Of a stretch of 64,000 bases of DNA, positions 48,576 through 59,500 are shown one piece after another (the stretch's first letter is position 1; every line of letters begins with the position of its first letter). The stretch is from Rosellinia necatrix (Eukaryota > Ascomycota > Sordariomycetes > Xylariales > Xylariaceae). The stretch spans positions 2,479,501 to 2,543,500 of the forward strand of contig JAGYVD010000008.1 in assembly GCA_021209875.1 (NCBI GenBank), written 5' to 3'. The notes below the pieces were generated by a model. It had not been told where the DNA came from. It saw only the letters and a list, made by a program, of their open reading frames with translations, and did not search any database. A program made the translations under genes and the position numbers.

Positions 48576-49627
48576 AACAGGAAGATCATGACGAGTGCTA
48601 CGGTAGGTCGGGGCGGAGCTAAAGTATGTATGTATTATCTCCCATATTTAGCTCCCGGGAAATTGGTGCAGGCCCTACACTACCTACGCCGCATGCAGTA
48701 GATACCACTGTAGTTACCTACCCAGTACACATTAGTATTTTGACCTACCTGCTGTGGGTATAAGGTATAGGCATGTACTTGCATGCAATGCGCTGGTGCC
48801 CACGGCCAATAAATAGGCTTAGACGACCTCGGAATAACTACCGCGCCCGTTCTCGCTCTGGGTCTTGTAGCCGGCCGGTCGCTCTCGGGACTCGGGAATT
48901 CACTCCTTGATTGAATGCCCGAAACGCCCCTCGCGTGTATTCTTAGCCTATGAAAGGCCCGTGGAGGAAGAGGAAAGACAATTGAGGCAAGACAGGAGCA
49001 GCAGGGCGGGTAACAGAGGCCGTTTCTTGGAATTGAGTTTTGTGCACTACATTAGTAGCACGAAGTATACAAACACTATAGCCCCTACCTGGAGTGCTGA
49101 GCTAGGAGCCAAACAAGACATTCGAGACCCTCGAGACTTCTCACAATCCGTTGTGGCGTTTCTGGCACTGGCCCACATCGCACTAACTCCCCCCCCGCAG
49201 GCTCAGGGTCTCGTCGCTCAGGGGGCTTTGAGCTCCGACCGGGGCACCGACCGGGGGTGTTCTTGGGAGCACTCAGCGCTGATCGACTGACCAGTTTAGC
49301 AGGTGCCCAGAACCATAATCAACCCAAGATGTTGCTTATTGGTTGATGGACAAGAGGGTACATACATACATACCTCAGTACGTAGCTAGCAACTACCTAA
49401 GTAACTCGTAGCAGTAAAGTACTGGAATGTGTATTGGTCCGGCCAGTCCTGGTTACATATAACAGGGTACCTGGTCCGGCTCTCAGTTCTAAGCGCTACC
49501 AGCCATAGTACGTATTATAGGTAGTCGACCCAATCCATCGTGTTAGTTGGGTTGTTGCCACCCTCGAACTCTTCAACCACCCTCTCAGCCGTTTGCCACC
49601 GGTCCCTGATACTGAGCATAACCCATC

Positions 49628-49636
49628 AGAGAGAGC

Positions 49637-49678
<42 letters not shown>

Positions 49679-49690
49679 GAAAGAGAAAGA
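49628..49690. repeat. (GA)n / (GAAA)n microsatellite just upstream of an ORF
   Basis: Purine run of GA and GAAA units ending about 20 bp before the ATG at 49712, so probably in the 5' leader or core promoter of that gene. Confidence 0.95.
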
Positions 49691-49711
49691 GGCACAAACG
49701 CGGACAGCATC

Positions 49712-50776
49712 ATGACGAGGACCCAACAGTCCAGCACAGGGGAGGAGCCCGCACGGAACGAGTGGAATTCCCTCGGCAAACCACAGCTCTTCGTCTCACT
49801 CACATTCGGGGTCTCCTGGTCCGATCGCCACATCCCGCAAACCCACACGGTCAGCTACACGTCCAAGCATCTCAAGAACGCCCGGAATTCCGGCCACTTC
49901 CCTCGCCATGAGCCGGGCAGCCACCATTCGCAACGGCGTCAAGAGTCGTCCTCGCAACGACAGAACCGAGGCGAGCGGGCACACCACCGTGAGCACGAGC
50001 GCCCGCGCGGTCGGGCTGGTAATCCCAGCCCTCGTCATGCCGAGAGACTATCGCCTCCGAGGGACGAGAGGTCTGGTTCGAGGCGTGGGAACAACGAGCG
50101 CGGCGGCTCGGCCCCGCCAGCCGTCCACGACGACGCCCTTTGGAACGACGAGGAGGGAGGAGTCCCCTCGGCGACCCTCTTCCCACGCCCGTCGCGGACC
50201 CCGCTGCACGCCTCCGGTGACTTGCCATCGAACCCGGCGGGTTTCCGCCTGGGCGAGGATGGCCTCCCGTGGTCCGTGTCGGCCTGGCCGTACGATGTAG
50301 ACGATGACGGCCTTGACGACGACGAAGAGGGCGAGGAGCGCGAGCCACCGTTCGCCAATCTCCCAACGACCCTCCCCCTTTCTCCACTGCGTAGGCCTCG
50401 CGGCGAGGAGGACCCTCAGAGGGTCAAGGAACTGGAGTCGTTGTCGACGGCCATGGTGACGGTGGACAACGGCTTCGAGAACCAGTGGTGGAATCAAGGC
50501 ACACGGGAGTCCATCGTGGTACTAGACCCTAAAGATGAGGAGGAAGAGGACGACGACGACGACGACAACGACGGCATGCATCCCATCAGTCCGGCCGATG
50601 CACTCTTGCTTTCTGCTGCCGAGCCCCCGTCGGGCGTGGAGACGTATAGTCCCGTCAGCGAAAGCTTCCGAGATCTGGTCTCCCCCCTATCCGATTTCAG
50701 TCCGGGCTTCAACGTATCGAGTTCTCTTCGCAGGTCGTGCTCGACTCGGTCCGACGAACTGTGGATGGGGCGGTGA
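49712..50776 (+). CDS. Hypothetical disordered protein with FENQWWNQG motif
   Basis: A single exon of 354 residues. Start MTRTQQSSTGEEPARNEW; the ATG follows a purine-rich leader. Residues about 55-150 are Arg/Ser/His/Gln-rich and disordered. Residues about 150-245 are Pro/Asp-rich and contain FRLGEDGLPWSVSAWPYD and an acidic run DVDDDGLDDDEEGEE. The most conserved-looking part is near 265-290, with VTVDNGFENQWWNQGTRESI followed by another acidic run. The C-terminus is Ser-rich, with SFRDLVSPLSDFSPGF. I remember similar FENQWWNQG stretches in uncharacterised Sordariomycete proteins but know no function. There is no signal peptide or membrane segment. High GC at third positions supports coding. 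The frames on the opposite strand are shadows. Confidence 0.72.
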   Translation: MTRTQQSSTGEEPARNEWNSLGKPQLFVSLTFGVSWSDRHIPQTHTVSYTSKHLKNARNSGHFPRHEPGSHHSQRRQESSSQRQNRGERAHHREHERPRGRAGNPSPRHAERLSPPRDERSGSRRGNNERGGSAPPAVHDDALWNDEEGGVPSATLFPRPSRTPLHASGDLPSNPAGFRLGEDGLPWSVSAWPYDVDDDGLDDDEEGEEREPPFANLPTTLPLSPLRRPRGEEDPQRVKELESLSTAMVTVDNGFENQWWNQGTRESIVVLDPKDEEEEDDDDDDNDGMHPISPADALLLSAAEPPSGVETYSPVSESFRDLVSPLSDFSPGFNVSSSLRRSCSTRSDELWMGR

Positions 50777-53700
50777 TCATGTTTACTGGGTGACAGTGGC
50801 CTATCTTTTCAAGAGAGAAATGAATAAAAACTGTATTGGCTTTGAGTGCTTGGCGTTGTTACATGGCTTTCTACACTGGAGTCGGCGGCGACGGGGGCAC
50901 GGGGTTCCTCTCAATGGATCGAATAGCTTCGAAAGTATCAGATGAAGATAATTTAATAGATGGGCATGACACTCTCACATCCAACACTTCTGCCTGTCTC
51001 CATGATTGCTTGGTGTTAATTCATGCCTTGTAGAGTAAGCTCTGGAGAACAGATAGAGAATTTCAGCTATAATAGATGATGATGGCCCTTGGGTCGAGGA
51101 CATTCTATTCTACATGTTCCCTTGCTTAATTCTTTACCATCCTAACGCGTGAAAACATTGAGGGAAAACAACGGGTTGGGGCGAAACTGCACATCAGCAT
51201 CACTGCTCGCATAAACACCATTTTTCCTTCGTGATTATGTACTTAATCTAGTAGGTGGAAGGTGCTCTACTTACCTTTCCCCCCGAACCCATGAGATCAC
51301 TCCCTTGCCGGTCAGCATCAAATACTCGGACAATCCTACGGGTTACCGCATCATAAACTGAACCAGCTCTGTGCCGGCAAAAGGCTATTTCAGACCAGAC
51401 GAAGCACTAGCATGGGGGATCCGAAGCCTTTACACCACTCAAAGGTCGGACGTTTCATCCCACAACGGTTCAGACCATGAATCCGCCCCAGCGTCAGAAA
51501 CGTCATGGGCATTAGCTTGCCCCTTATTTCACCTCTCGTCGTTGTTTCAAAGGTTTTTATTGAAACACCGCCAGGCATTTTATCTGCATTTTGATGCCTC
51601 GGTGAGCCATCTCCTGGCCCAAGCGGGCGCTTTGGAGCGAAGAAATAAAATAAAATAAAATAAGGAAAGTGACTGATAAGTTGTTCCCGGTAGTTGGACG
51701 CTTACATGCCATGCCGCATCTGTATGCTTGCATGCGAATGATTCCCACGTCAGCGGCTATCCGGTTGCTTGTCACAATCCCTTATGAATGAATGAATGAA
51801 TGAATGTAAGTCCGAGCGCTAACTACACTACACACTCCGGATGCCGGCAATCTGCCGTTAGCGACCCGTCCCTTGGTCGATCTCTAGGGTGGATAAGGTC
51901 CGCTGTCAGCAACGGACCATTACATTCTCGCCAACCAACAGACCAACAGGGCGTGACGATAGCTACCCAGGTAGGTATCTCACCTACGTTAATGTACCAG
52001 CGCCAACGACTAAACGACGCCGCCGCCCGGTGGCGGTGCCTCGGTTATTCTTCTCACACTATAACTACTTTCACTCAACTATTGGCTATCAAGACACACG
52101 CATGCCAGAACATACCTGCCCACTTGCTCGTGGCTACCGTTGGTGGGCAATGAAGGCGACGGCGCCAGCTGATGTGCATGGTATGTTATCTCCATCCTGA
52201 TCAGGCATAAGATCCGGCGGCTACTACGCCGTCATGGGTGAGCCTTGCTGATCAGTCAGGCAAATGAGATTTGGCAACAAGGGGTTGAATATTTCCCGTC
52301 TACGTAACTACTTGGCGATGCGAATACCACTCGCTTGGGTTGGGTGGATTGTGCCTTCATTGTGTCGATGTCCGGTCAAATAGCCCGTAACGAACGACAT
52401 AGGACGCTTTCTCACCGAGAAGGGAGATGGGTAGCATGCAACATCACTGAGCCGCCGCGAGGTATGTACTTCGTAGAATACGTGCTGCTTTTTTTTCTTT
52501 TTTTCTTTTCTTCTTTTCTTCTTTTTTTTCTCCCCAGTTCGCAGACCGCTAGAACCTAGAGCATAGAACATGCATTTCTGAGGTAAGCATATATCTGCAA
52601 TTAGTAGCATCTCGGCCGCTCAGCCCTCAGCATACCTGCTCTGTGCTACGAAACGCCCAAGTCATAACATGCAGGACCATCTCGGTGGGGTGAGTGATAA
52701 GTAGCTGCTCAGGTTCGTCTGACTCCCTGCAGCTTGGCTGCGCAGCTAACCCGACGTGCCGCCGTCCTTTCGACATCTACTCACAAACACGGTCATATCC
52801 ATGCTTCACCTATGCCATGCCGTACGTCGTAGTAGACGATGGCCGCCGTATACACCTTGGGTCTGAGGCCACGCTACCCAGCGATTGCTACCGCACGGGC
52901 ACACTTTCCCCAAACCCCAGCGTGCCCCAGAGCCGCTAGCTATTGCGTCCCGAGACACTTTGCGCCGCCGCCGCCCCTTCGCATGGAGTCCCAGCGTCAT
53001 CCAAGAGCTACCCACGCTGCAGGAGCATGGTTGATGATGGGGTCCGAACACGCCCGTGGCAGAGCTACCCCGTGGAGCCGAGGGAGGGGCGGTTGGATTG
53101 CCTTGCTCTCTGCGTTGCACCACAAGTCGCCTTTTATCCGTCGGGCCGCGTCTCGGACATGTGCCGCTGGGTCGAGGACTGCCGTTAGCGAAGAGGGGAT
53201 GCCGTTTTGAATCCACCCGACTGACCGCCGAGCGGCGCGCTCTTCGCCAAACCAAACCGCTCTGGCGGGCGGCTATGTAGAAAGCCGAGGCTGTGCCTCG
53301 AGGAGGGGTCGACGACGCAGAATCTCCGTCCACCCTCCAATCCGATCCAATCCGATCCACGCATTGGGAAGGCCTGTTGGCCAACCACCATGTTCGATAA
53401 GCCGGCACAGATTTGCAGCTGACGCTCTGTATTTAGATCACAGCAGGGCGATGAACCCGACGACCCTTACGCCGCCGCTCAAACGGCACCGCAGAAACCC
53501 GCACGCAGCTGGTTGACTGCAGTGATCTGAGGAGCATCTGCACGCCGGATGTTGAACTCGGGAAGAACCCTGGCCATACTACGCTGACTTGGGAGAATGG
53601 CTAGCCTTACTATAAGCCTTACTATAAGACCTAAGACCATGCCCGCCTCGTTCAATGCAAACGTATGTGCACATGTACGGATACGCTATTCTTGTTTCTT

Positions 53701-54490
53701 ACTTGTTCTGGTAAGAAATTTATTTCTTCGATTCACCACCTTGCTCTAAATTCTTTGCGCCGACCTTGTTTCGCTCGGGCGAACGTTTTCATCGGGAATA
53801 ATGAATGACCTTATCGCATGAGCAGTGCGTGCAGGTAGAAATTACTAGAATGAGAGTAGGTAGTAGTGAACGTACACTCCCCTCAATGTTGCCTGAGGCC
53901 AGCTCCAACCCCACCTTCAAAGCCTACTCGCATTTCGGTGGTAGGTAATAATTAGATCGCCAAAAATGTCTATAAGTTCGACAGACCGTTGCATTCGAGT
54001 GGAGTTGCGCTCTGCCGAGGTGATTGCTACCATAGTCTATAAAAAGTAGCGGCCGTGCTCATCCATATTTCTGTAAATACTTAGCTACCTAGGTACGTAG
54101 CTACCCAAGCGTGTACCTACTACCTAGGTAGGTTACATGAATTAGAGGTAGGTACTTACCCCAGCTCCCGTAGTGTAGACCCTAGAGATTACAGGCGGCT
54201 ATGCGGACACCTTACCTAGGTACCTAGGTAGGTACCTACCTACCTACCTAAGGTAACCTAATCTAGATAGGTGCCTTGGTAGGTATGATAACAAACAGTG
54301 CCCCTCAATGACCCTTTTAGCAGATATGTACTTATGAGTTATGAGTTATCACCCCGCATTTTTGCGATAACACTTATCTACTAACTTATCATTTTTATTT
54401 TTCGATTTCCCAATGACCGAATAGGACGCAGTATCATTGCCTGTCCCTCTTCACGCTTTGGCGAGCTAGTCTATCGTGTTCGCGAGCACA
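50777..54490. other. Gene-poor spacer of 3.7 kb
   Basis: Contains AAATA repeats (51642-51662), ATGA repeats (51784-51806), and a T/C run (52488-52535). A GC-rich block at 52840-53400 has open frames in several registers that I cannot tie to any family. From 54080 to 54290 there is a dense cluster of CTACCTAGGTAGG and GGTACCTACC words. The last 120 bp is the bystin promoter. No gene is supported. Confidence 0.5.
54215..54256. repeat. Dense ACCTAGGTAGGT palindromic-word cluster
   Basis: Overlapping copies of the self-complementary word TACCTAGGTA and of TACCTACC run almost without interruption. The same words recur in the other gene-poor spacers of this window. Confidence 0.8.
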
Positions 54491-56404
54491 ATGCCGAAAG
54501 CGACAACCCAAACCGGGAACGGGCAGCCACGGCGCCACAATCCACTCGGACAGGATATCCTCGCCACCAAAATTGTGACGGGAAAGGCGCCGAAAGCGAA
54601 AGCGAGACGGACATCAGACGAGGAGCCCTCCGATGGCAGCCCATATATCGACTCAAGGACATCCAAGAAGATCTTGCAGCTGGCACAAGAGCTGTCCGAA
54701 CAAGACCAGTCCACTCTTCCAAAACCTGTGGGATCGACCCACAACCCATTTGGCCTGAATTCAAGGCCCACCGATGGCATTTCACAAGACGATGACGAGC
54801 CTGATGACGACGTATTCGGAGACGACGATGAATCCGATGCCGACGTCTCGCTCGATCCAGAAGCCCTCAAAACTTTCCACGACTTCTTCCCTCACGACGA
54901 CGACCCTATCCAATGGACCGGCCAGACAGAAAGGACAGGCTTTACCGGCACACAAGAGACCAACTTAGCAGACCTCATACTCGCCAAAATATCTGCGCAC
55001 GAAGCGGGCCGTGACATGGATCGTATAGAAGAAACGAGCCCCGACGAAATAGAACTCTCACCCAGGGTCGTTGAGGTTTATACCAAAGTAGGCATCTTCA
55101 TGTCCAGGTATAAATCGTAAGTTGGATATCGAGTTCTATTAGTCATGAACGATGTGACTAACAAAGCTTCTGTAGTGGCAAGCTTCCAAAACCATTCAAA
55201 GTATTGCCATCAGTACCTGGTTGGGAAAGGATTATTGAGTACGTTCTCGCCGATATTCCGCCTCTTATAAACTCGGTCTAACTGCTCAACAGGTTAACCA
55301 ACCCACCTGGCTGGACAACAAATGTGAGCGGTGTCTCTCGTCAAGTCCCTCCGTGCAGGCGACAAATATCTACCTCATTCCTTGGTTTTCTAATATGATT
55401 ATGTTAGGCTTGTTCTGCCGCAACGCGTATATTCGTCTCATCGGGTCCTGTGGTGAGTGCTTTCGAACCAATCCAGTCTTCTCTGCTCTACAATGTATCG
55501 CGAATCATTACAGCATACTTTTCTCCGGAATTCGCGCTTTATCATGCGCCTTGCTGTCATTAGACCGAAGAAGGGGCTAATGAACCATGTCTAGGTTGCT
55601 CGAAGATTTGTAGAAATGATTCTCTTGGACCGAGTGCGAGACGACATAGACGAGCATAAAAAACTAAGTCCCCAGTAAGGCTATAAGATCCGTTTAGTAT
55701 TTACCGTGTTACTAATTTATAACTAGCCTTTGGGATGCCCTAAAAAAATCCCTTTTTAGACCAGAAGCGGTACGGACATAGCTGGCGCGCCTAGCAGCAG
55801 CGACCAATTCCTATAACCTATAGCTAAGGTACCTGGCATCGAAACTTGCTGACTTGGATTCTCACAGTTCTTCAATGGGTTCCTCTTCCCGTTGGTATCA
55901 TCTGGATCTTGTACCTTAAAAGAGGCTCATATTATATCTGGCATACTTCTACGTGTCTCTGTCCCTGTACTGCACAGCGCCGCCGCAATTAAGGCGCTGT
56001 GTGATATAGCTAGTGGAGATTTAGGGGCGGCCGGTGTTGTTAACACGTTTTTGAAAACGCTACTCGAAAAGCGCTACGCTCTACCATGGCAAGCCATCGA
56101 TAGTCTCGTTTTCCACTTCCTGAGGATGAAACATGTTGGTATAGAAGCCGGTGAGAAGTCGTTGAAAGAAGGCGGAAGACCGACAGTCATCTGGCATCAG
56201 TGCTTGCTTGTATTTGCCCAGCGGTATCGAAATGAAATTACGGAGGACCAGAGAGAGGCTCTCCTCGACCTCCTTCTCGAGTTTGGACACAATCAGATCA
56301 CGCCAGAGATTAGACGGGAACTCCTCGCCGGCCGAACAAGAGGTGTCCAGATTGCGCCTCCCCCCGAAGCATTGGATGGTGACGATACAATGCAAATCGA
56401 CTAG
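54491..56404 (+). CDS. ENP1: Bystin / Enp1, pre-40S ribosome assembly factor
   Basis: Seven exons: 54491-55116, 55176-55238, 55293-55323, 55408-55452, 55595-55674, 55727-55769 and 55868-56404. They join in phase to 474 residues (yeast Enp1 has 483). Bystin escorts late-nucleolar and cytoplasmic pre-40S particles and is needed for 18S rRNA maturation. The N-terminal third is charged and disordered (MPKATTQTGNGQPRRHNPLG, acidic DDDEPDDDVFGDDDESDADV). The bystin domain follows: GKLPKPFKVLPSVPGWERII, AATRIFVSSGPV, VARRFVEMILLDRVRDDIDE, FFNGFLFPLVSSGSCTLKEA, HIISGILLRVSVPVLHSAAA, FLKTLLEKRYALPWQAIDSL and VFHFLRM. The exons at 55293-55323 and 55408-55452 are very small and were placed by family similarity. 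The next gene, Rsa3, is also a ribosome assembly factor, on the same strand. Confidence 0.95.
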
Positions 56405-57018
56405 AGGCGAAGAATATGGATTTACCGGAAGCGAGACGCTATATAATATATATACCCTTGAGACCAGAAGGGAAACTGCCCAAATGCAGTGTGAACGGCG
56501 TGTTGAGATGAATCCTACGAGGTTGCATCATGTTGAACCAAAATACCCGCCACAATAGAGATACCTGGAATATAAATCCTTGAACAAACAATGCCATCGG
56601 TGACTATTAAATGAGTATTTCAGCTGAGGCGAAGCCGCGATGTGCCTATTACAGAGTTTTTTCGATCCTGTTTCTATTCTTGCTCTTATTCTTGTAGGAA
56701 GAAGGACATGGCATCAATGACATGGCACATATTCAATAACTAATACTTAATAGTTAGTGATGCCTAGATATCTACTAGCCAAATAAGGCATTATAATGCA
56801 AAGGTCCACTATTTCTTCAGTCTAGCGTGGCTAATATTCTTACCGTTAGTTAGACAAGTAAAGCATATTTCCTCCATTACTGAGTAGACCACCTGAATTG
56901 CATAATATTTACAAGACTACATCAAGCAGTTTCCAACAACAAAATCATAACCCTAGATTTTAAATGGAAAATCGGGAATTAAAAAACGAAGAAATAAAGA
57001 AATAAAGAAAGAACCATA
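56405..57018. other. Intergenic between bystin and Rsa3 genes
   Basis: A strongly AT-rich spacer of 0.6 kb on the same strand as both neighbours, with AAGAAATAAAG units just before the Rsa3 start. I see no gene. Confidence 0.5.
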
Positions 57019-57324
57019 ATGACATCGCGATCAACAAAGACGGCAGGGGAGGACCAGAAGACGGTCGCAGACTTCACATCCTACTACCTGCAGCAATCGA
57101 CGAAGGAATTTGCCGAGGACTTGGACAAGATCCGCGGGGCCGACGACTTCAAGGGCGACGCGCTGCCCATGCTCATCAGATCGCTGCAGCAGGGGACCTC
57201 GATGTTCTCGACGGCCGACCAGCAGAGGATCGTCGATGCGCGGCGGCATCAGCAGCAGCAGAAGCAGGCTGACGATGGCGCTACCGAGAAGGACGACGAC
57301 AACAGCGACAGGGGATCCGCGTGA
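57019..57324 (+). CDS. RSA3: Ribosome assembly protein 3 (Rsa3)
   Basis: A single exon of 101 residues starting MTSRSTKTAGEDQKTVADFT. The core DFTSYYLQQSTKEFAEDLDK, then IRGADDFKGDALPMLIRSLQ and GTSMFSTADQQRIVDA, is the Rsa3 domain. The tail is Gln-rich then acidic (HQQQQKQADD, EKDDDNSD). In yeast Rsa3 is a small nucleolar factor associated with pre-60S particles and the Dbp6 helicase. Fungal Rsa3 proteins often have a longer N-terminus, so a missed upstream exon is possible, but the AT-rich upstream sequence shows none. A GA microsatellite begins a few bases after the stop. Confidence 0.88.
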   Translation: MTSRSTKTAGEDQKTVADFTSYYLQQSTKEFAEDLDKIRGADDFKGDALPMLIRSLQQGTSMFSTADQQRIVDARRHQQQQKQADDGATEKDDDNSDRGSA

Positions 57325-57329
57325 GGGCG

Positions 57330-57348
57330 GAGAGAGAGAGAGAGAGAG
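57330..57348. repeat. (GA)n microsatellite after the Rsa3 stop
   Basis: Short pure GA run in the presumed 3' untranslated region of the Rsa3 gene. Confidence 0.9.
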
Positions 57349-57669
57349 GTTGGGTTTATCCTAGGGAGGAGTCGCACGACTGCTGGGTTTGGATATGGTG
57401 CGTCTTGGGTGAATGGTGCCCGTGGTGGCGGTGGTTTTCGCCCCCCGCGACGGGTTCGCGCCGGGCCTGCCTTCGGGGAGTCTTTGCACAGTTGCTCCGA
57501 CGCCCCGTCTCGTCTCCCTTGTGGTGGCCGCTCGCTGGCGGTTCGACTGGAGGCAACAGCAGATGGTGGACGGTCCACGAGCGCGCAACCGGGATTCCTT
57601 GCATGCTGGTTTCTTCCTCCCCCTCCCCGGGGAGAAGTGGCATGGACAATTTCCAACCCGGGGCGTATG

Positions 57670-57670
<1 letters not shown>

Positions 57671-57709
<39 letters not shown>
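57671..57709. repeat. (GA)n microsatellite
   Basis: About 19 uninterrupted GA units. Confidence 0.95.
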
Positions 57710-57710
<1 letters not shown>

Positions 57711-58021
57711 GTTTTCCAGGGATGTAAATATCACCAACATGGCAACCGGTGGGACTACAGCAGTCATTTCCACCCTTACGGACGGACATGCAAGAAAAAC
57801 ACTTTATCCCCCTTCCCCTGCGCATGTAATTTGGGATTCGAGGCTTTCGTAGAGCCACGGCACGCGGCGTACTGCGCAGCAACAACGCGTGCGGGTGCCA
57901 ACACAAACGAATGATCAGTTGAGGTATTTCCCTTGGCTGAAGTGCAGCGGCATGGTTCCGTCTTATAGGCATGCCACTTTTCAATACTATCTGACGTTTT
58001 GCAATATAAAAAGTGTGATGC

Positions 58022-58047
58022 TATATATATATATATATATATATATA
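58022..58047. repeat. (TA)n microsatellite
   Basis: Thirteen TA units. Confidence 0.95.
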
Positions 58048-58474
58048 AGGACTTTCTTGGCCAGGCATATATATCTCTAACTCGGGTGACAACCAGTGAC
58101 GCCGTGAATACCGATTTGAATGCATGATATTGTCTGTAACCATTCGGAGTGACGTTAAGCCATAGCTAATAAAACTAAATGCATACATTACGGGTCGCAT
58201 TCTCCGTGGTTGACACCTGTTTGCGACGTTCTGCAACCTGTTTGGTCTGGGACACTTCTGGCATGTCGATTGCGATGGGATGGGGAGAATCTTTAACATT
58301 TTAACTCCATTCCCGACCGCAAAATCCGGGGAAAGCGATGTGAAAAAGTAAACCGGGGGTGGTCAGGCCGTGCCCAGTGGAGGATATTGGGTATCATGAG
58401 GCTCAATGACAGAGTGGGCCTTCCCAGTTGCTGGTCGCTATGACGGTAGATACGGGGCAGTTTCGGCATGTTAA

Positions 58475-58574
58475 GGCATGTTGCCAGAGTGGTTAATGGG
58501 TGAGACTTGAATTCATGTATGAATTAAGCCATCTCATGGCTTCGGCCGCGTAGGTTCAAATCCTGCACATGTCG
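58475..58574 (+). tRNA. tRNA-Ser(UGA) with intron
   Basis: Folds as a class II tRNA. The acceptor stem is GGCATGT with ACATGTC (one G-U pair). The D arm is CCA-GAGTGGTTAA-TGG, with the A-box word GCCAGAGTGGTTAATGG. The anticodon stem is TGAGA with TCTCA. The loop starts CTTGAA, placing anticodon TGA at 58508-58510, and is interrupted after position 37 by an intron of about 19 bases (58512-58530). The variable arm contains GGC-TTCG-GCC. The T arm is GTAGG-TTCAAAT-CCTGC. The discriminator base is G, as in serine tRNAs. A T-rich Pol III terminator follows from 58576. The intron ends could shift by a base or so. Confidence 0.93.
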
Positions 58575-58575
58575 A

Positions 58576-58610
58576 TTTTTTTTTTAATTTTTTTTTAATT
58601 TTAATTTTTT
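58576..58610 (+). terminator. Pol III T-run terminator of the tRNA-Ser gene
   Basis: Two runs of nine or ten Ts directly after the tRNA discriminator base, the usual Pol III stop signal. Confidence 0.85.
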
Positions 58611-59500
58611 GAGAAATTTCTCGTCCTGAGATTTTACTTTTAGCCATTTATTCTCCAGCATATCAAATCTTACTTACTTATACCCACGCACATGATCCCC
58701 AGTATTCTTCACATGCTTATTCTTTTTATTTTCGTTGGGACGTACTGTTGGCCCCGTGCTGCTACCAATGGTGCCTTGGTATCCACTTATGCTCGAGAAA
58801 CGAACCCCTTTCAACTGATATGGCACCAACATCCCAATGAAACAAAGAAACACACCAAGTCGTGGAACGAATTTCTCAAAAATAAATCTTTTTACTGTTG
58901 CTCGTATCAAAAGTAAGAAACGTAAGAAAGAAGTAAAGAATGTGCACACATCCAAGCGGAGAACAGCACACATAGCAGAGCTTTAAGCAAATATGTATAG
59001 CACACCTTTGATTGGTATTCAATGATATTTCCTATTCATTCGCTAAGCGGTATGGTATATATATAATCCTTTAGTGGCTCTACCATATCAGAGCCTATCT
59101 CTTTCCTCCAGGTTAAACATCGAACCCGGCTCCTTCCATGTCATCTTTGTCTTCATTGCAGTCATTATCAACCTCATTTCACCCCACTTCACCAACCCAA
59201 CCAGCATGTCACGTTTATCCAGAGCCGCGAGAAAAGTGAAGTAAGCCGTCTCCCAAGGGTATCATTCGAAAGTAAATAAAAGGTCCCGGAATGTTGTTGA
59301 AAAGTGACGAGGCTGATTAGTTCTAGTAGCCAGGCCGTCACCAATACGCCGGTAAACGTCGCAGGCCTCGTGTTTTGACCTGTTCGTTTTATGCAAAAGC
59401 TGTACATCCTTGTACGGCCGCCGCTGTTCATGTATGCCTATGCGATCTATGCCTCAATTCCACCCAGTAAATTTTTTGGTGATTTTTTTTTTCTTTCTCT
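58611..59500. other. Intergenic, AT-rich
   Basis: Spacer between the tRNA gene and the 3' end of the Ytp1-like gene. I see no gene; short frames at 58674-58973 show no protein character. Confidence 0.5.

Larger units (their letters stand above)
45907..49711. other. Gene-poor spacer of 3.8 kb rich in simple repeats
   Basis: No open frame has protein character. It holds a CCCTT repeat (46778-46821), ATGTGTATATAC repeats (47315-47352), GTGAAGG repeats (47928-47956), a long ACACATAC repeat (48478-48575), and TACCTAGGTACCTAGG-type words near 47750. Two short stretches, near 46520 and 47180, resemble fragments of tRNA arms but do not fold fully. Confidence 0.5.
57349..58474. other. Intergenic, GC-rich then AT-rich
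   Basis: The part at 57349-57660 is GC-rich and open in several frames but resembles no protein. A second GA run (57671-57709) and a TA run (58022-58047) follow. The long minus-strand frames reading SLSLSLSL are products of the GA tracts. Confidence 0.5.

Noticed and set aside
49872..50497. Minus-strand frames of 171 and 149 codons
   Set aside because: Shadows of the GC-rich plus-strand orphan gene, low complexity without motifs.
52806..53408. 200-codon minus-strand frame in a GC-rich block
   Set aside because: Several overlapping frames are equally open, composition is Arg/Ser/Gly/Pro, and no domain, intron signal or start context supports it.
57249..57984. Minus-strand frames of 174 and 207 codons with SLSLSL runs
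   Set aside because: They are created by GA microsatellites and GC-rich flanks.
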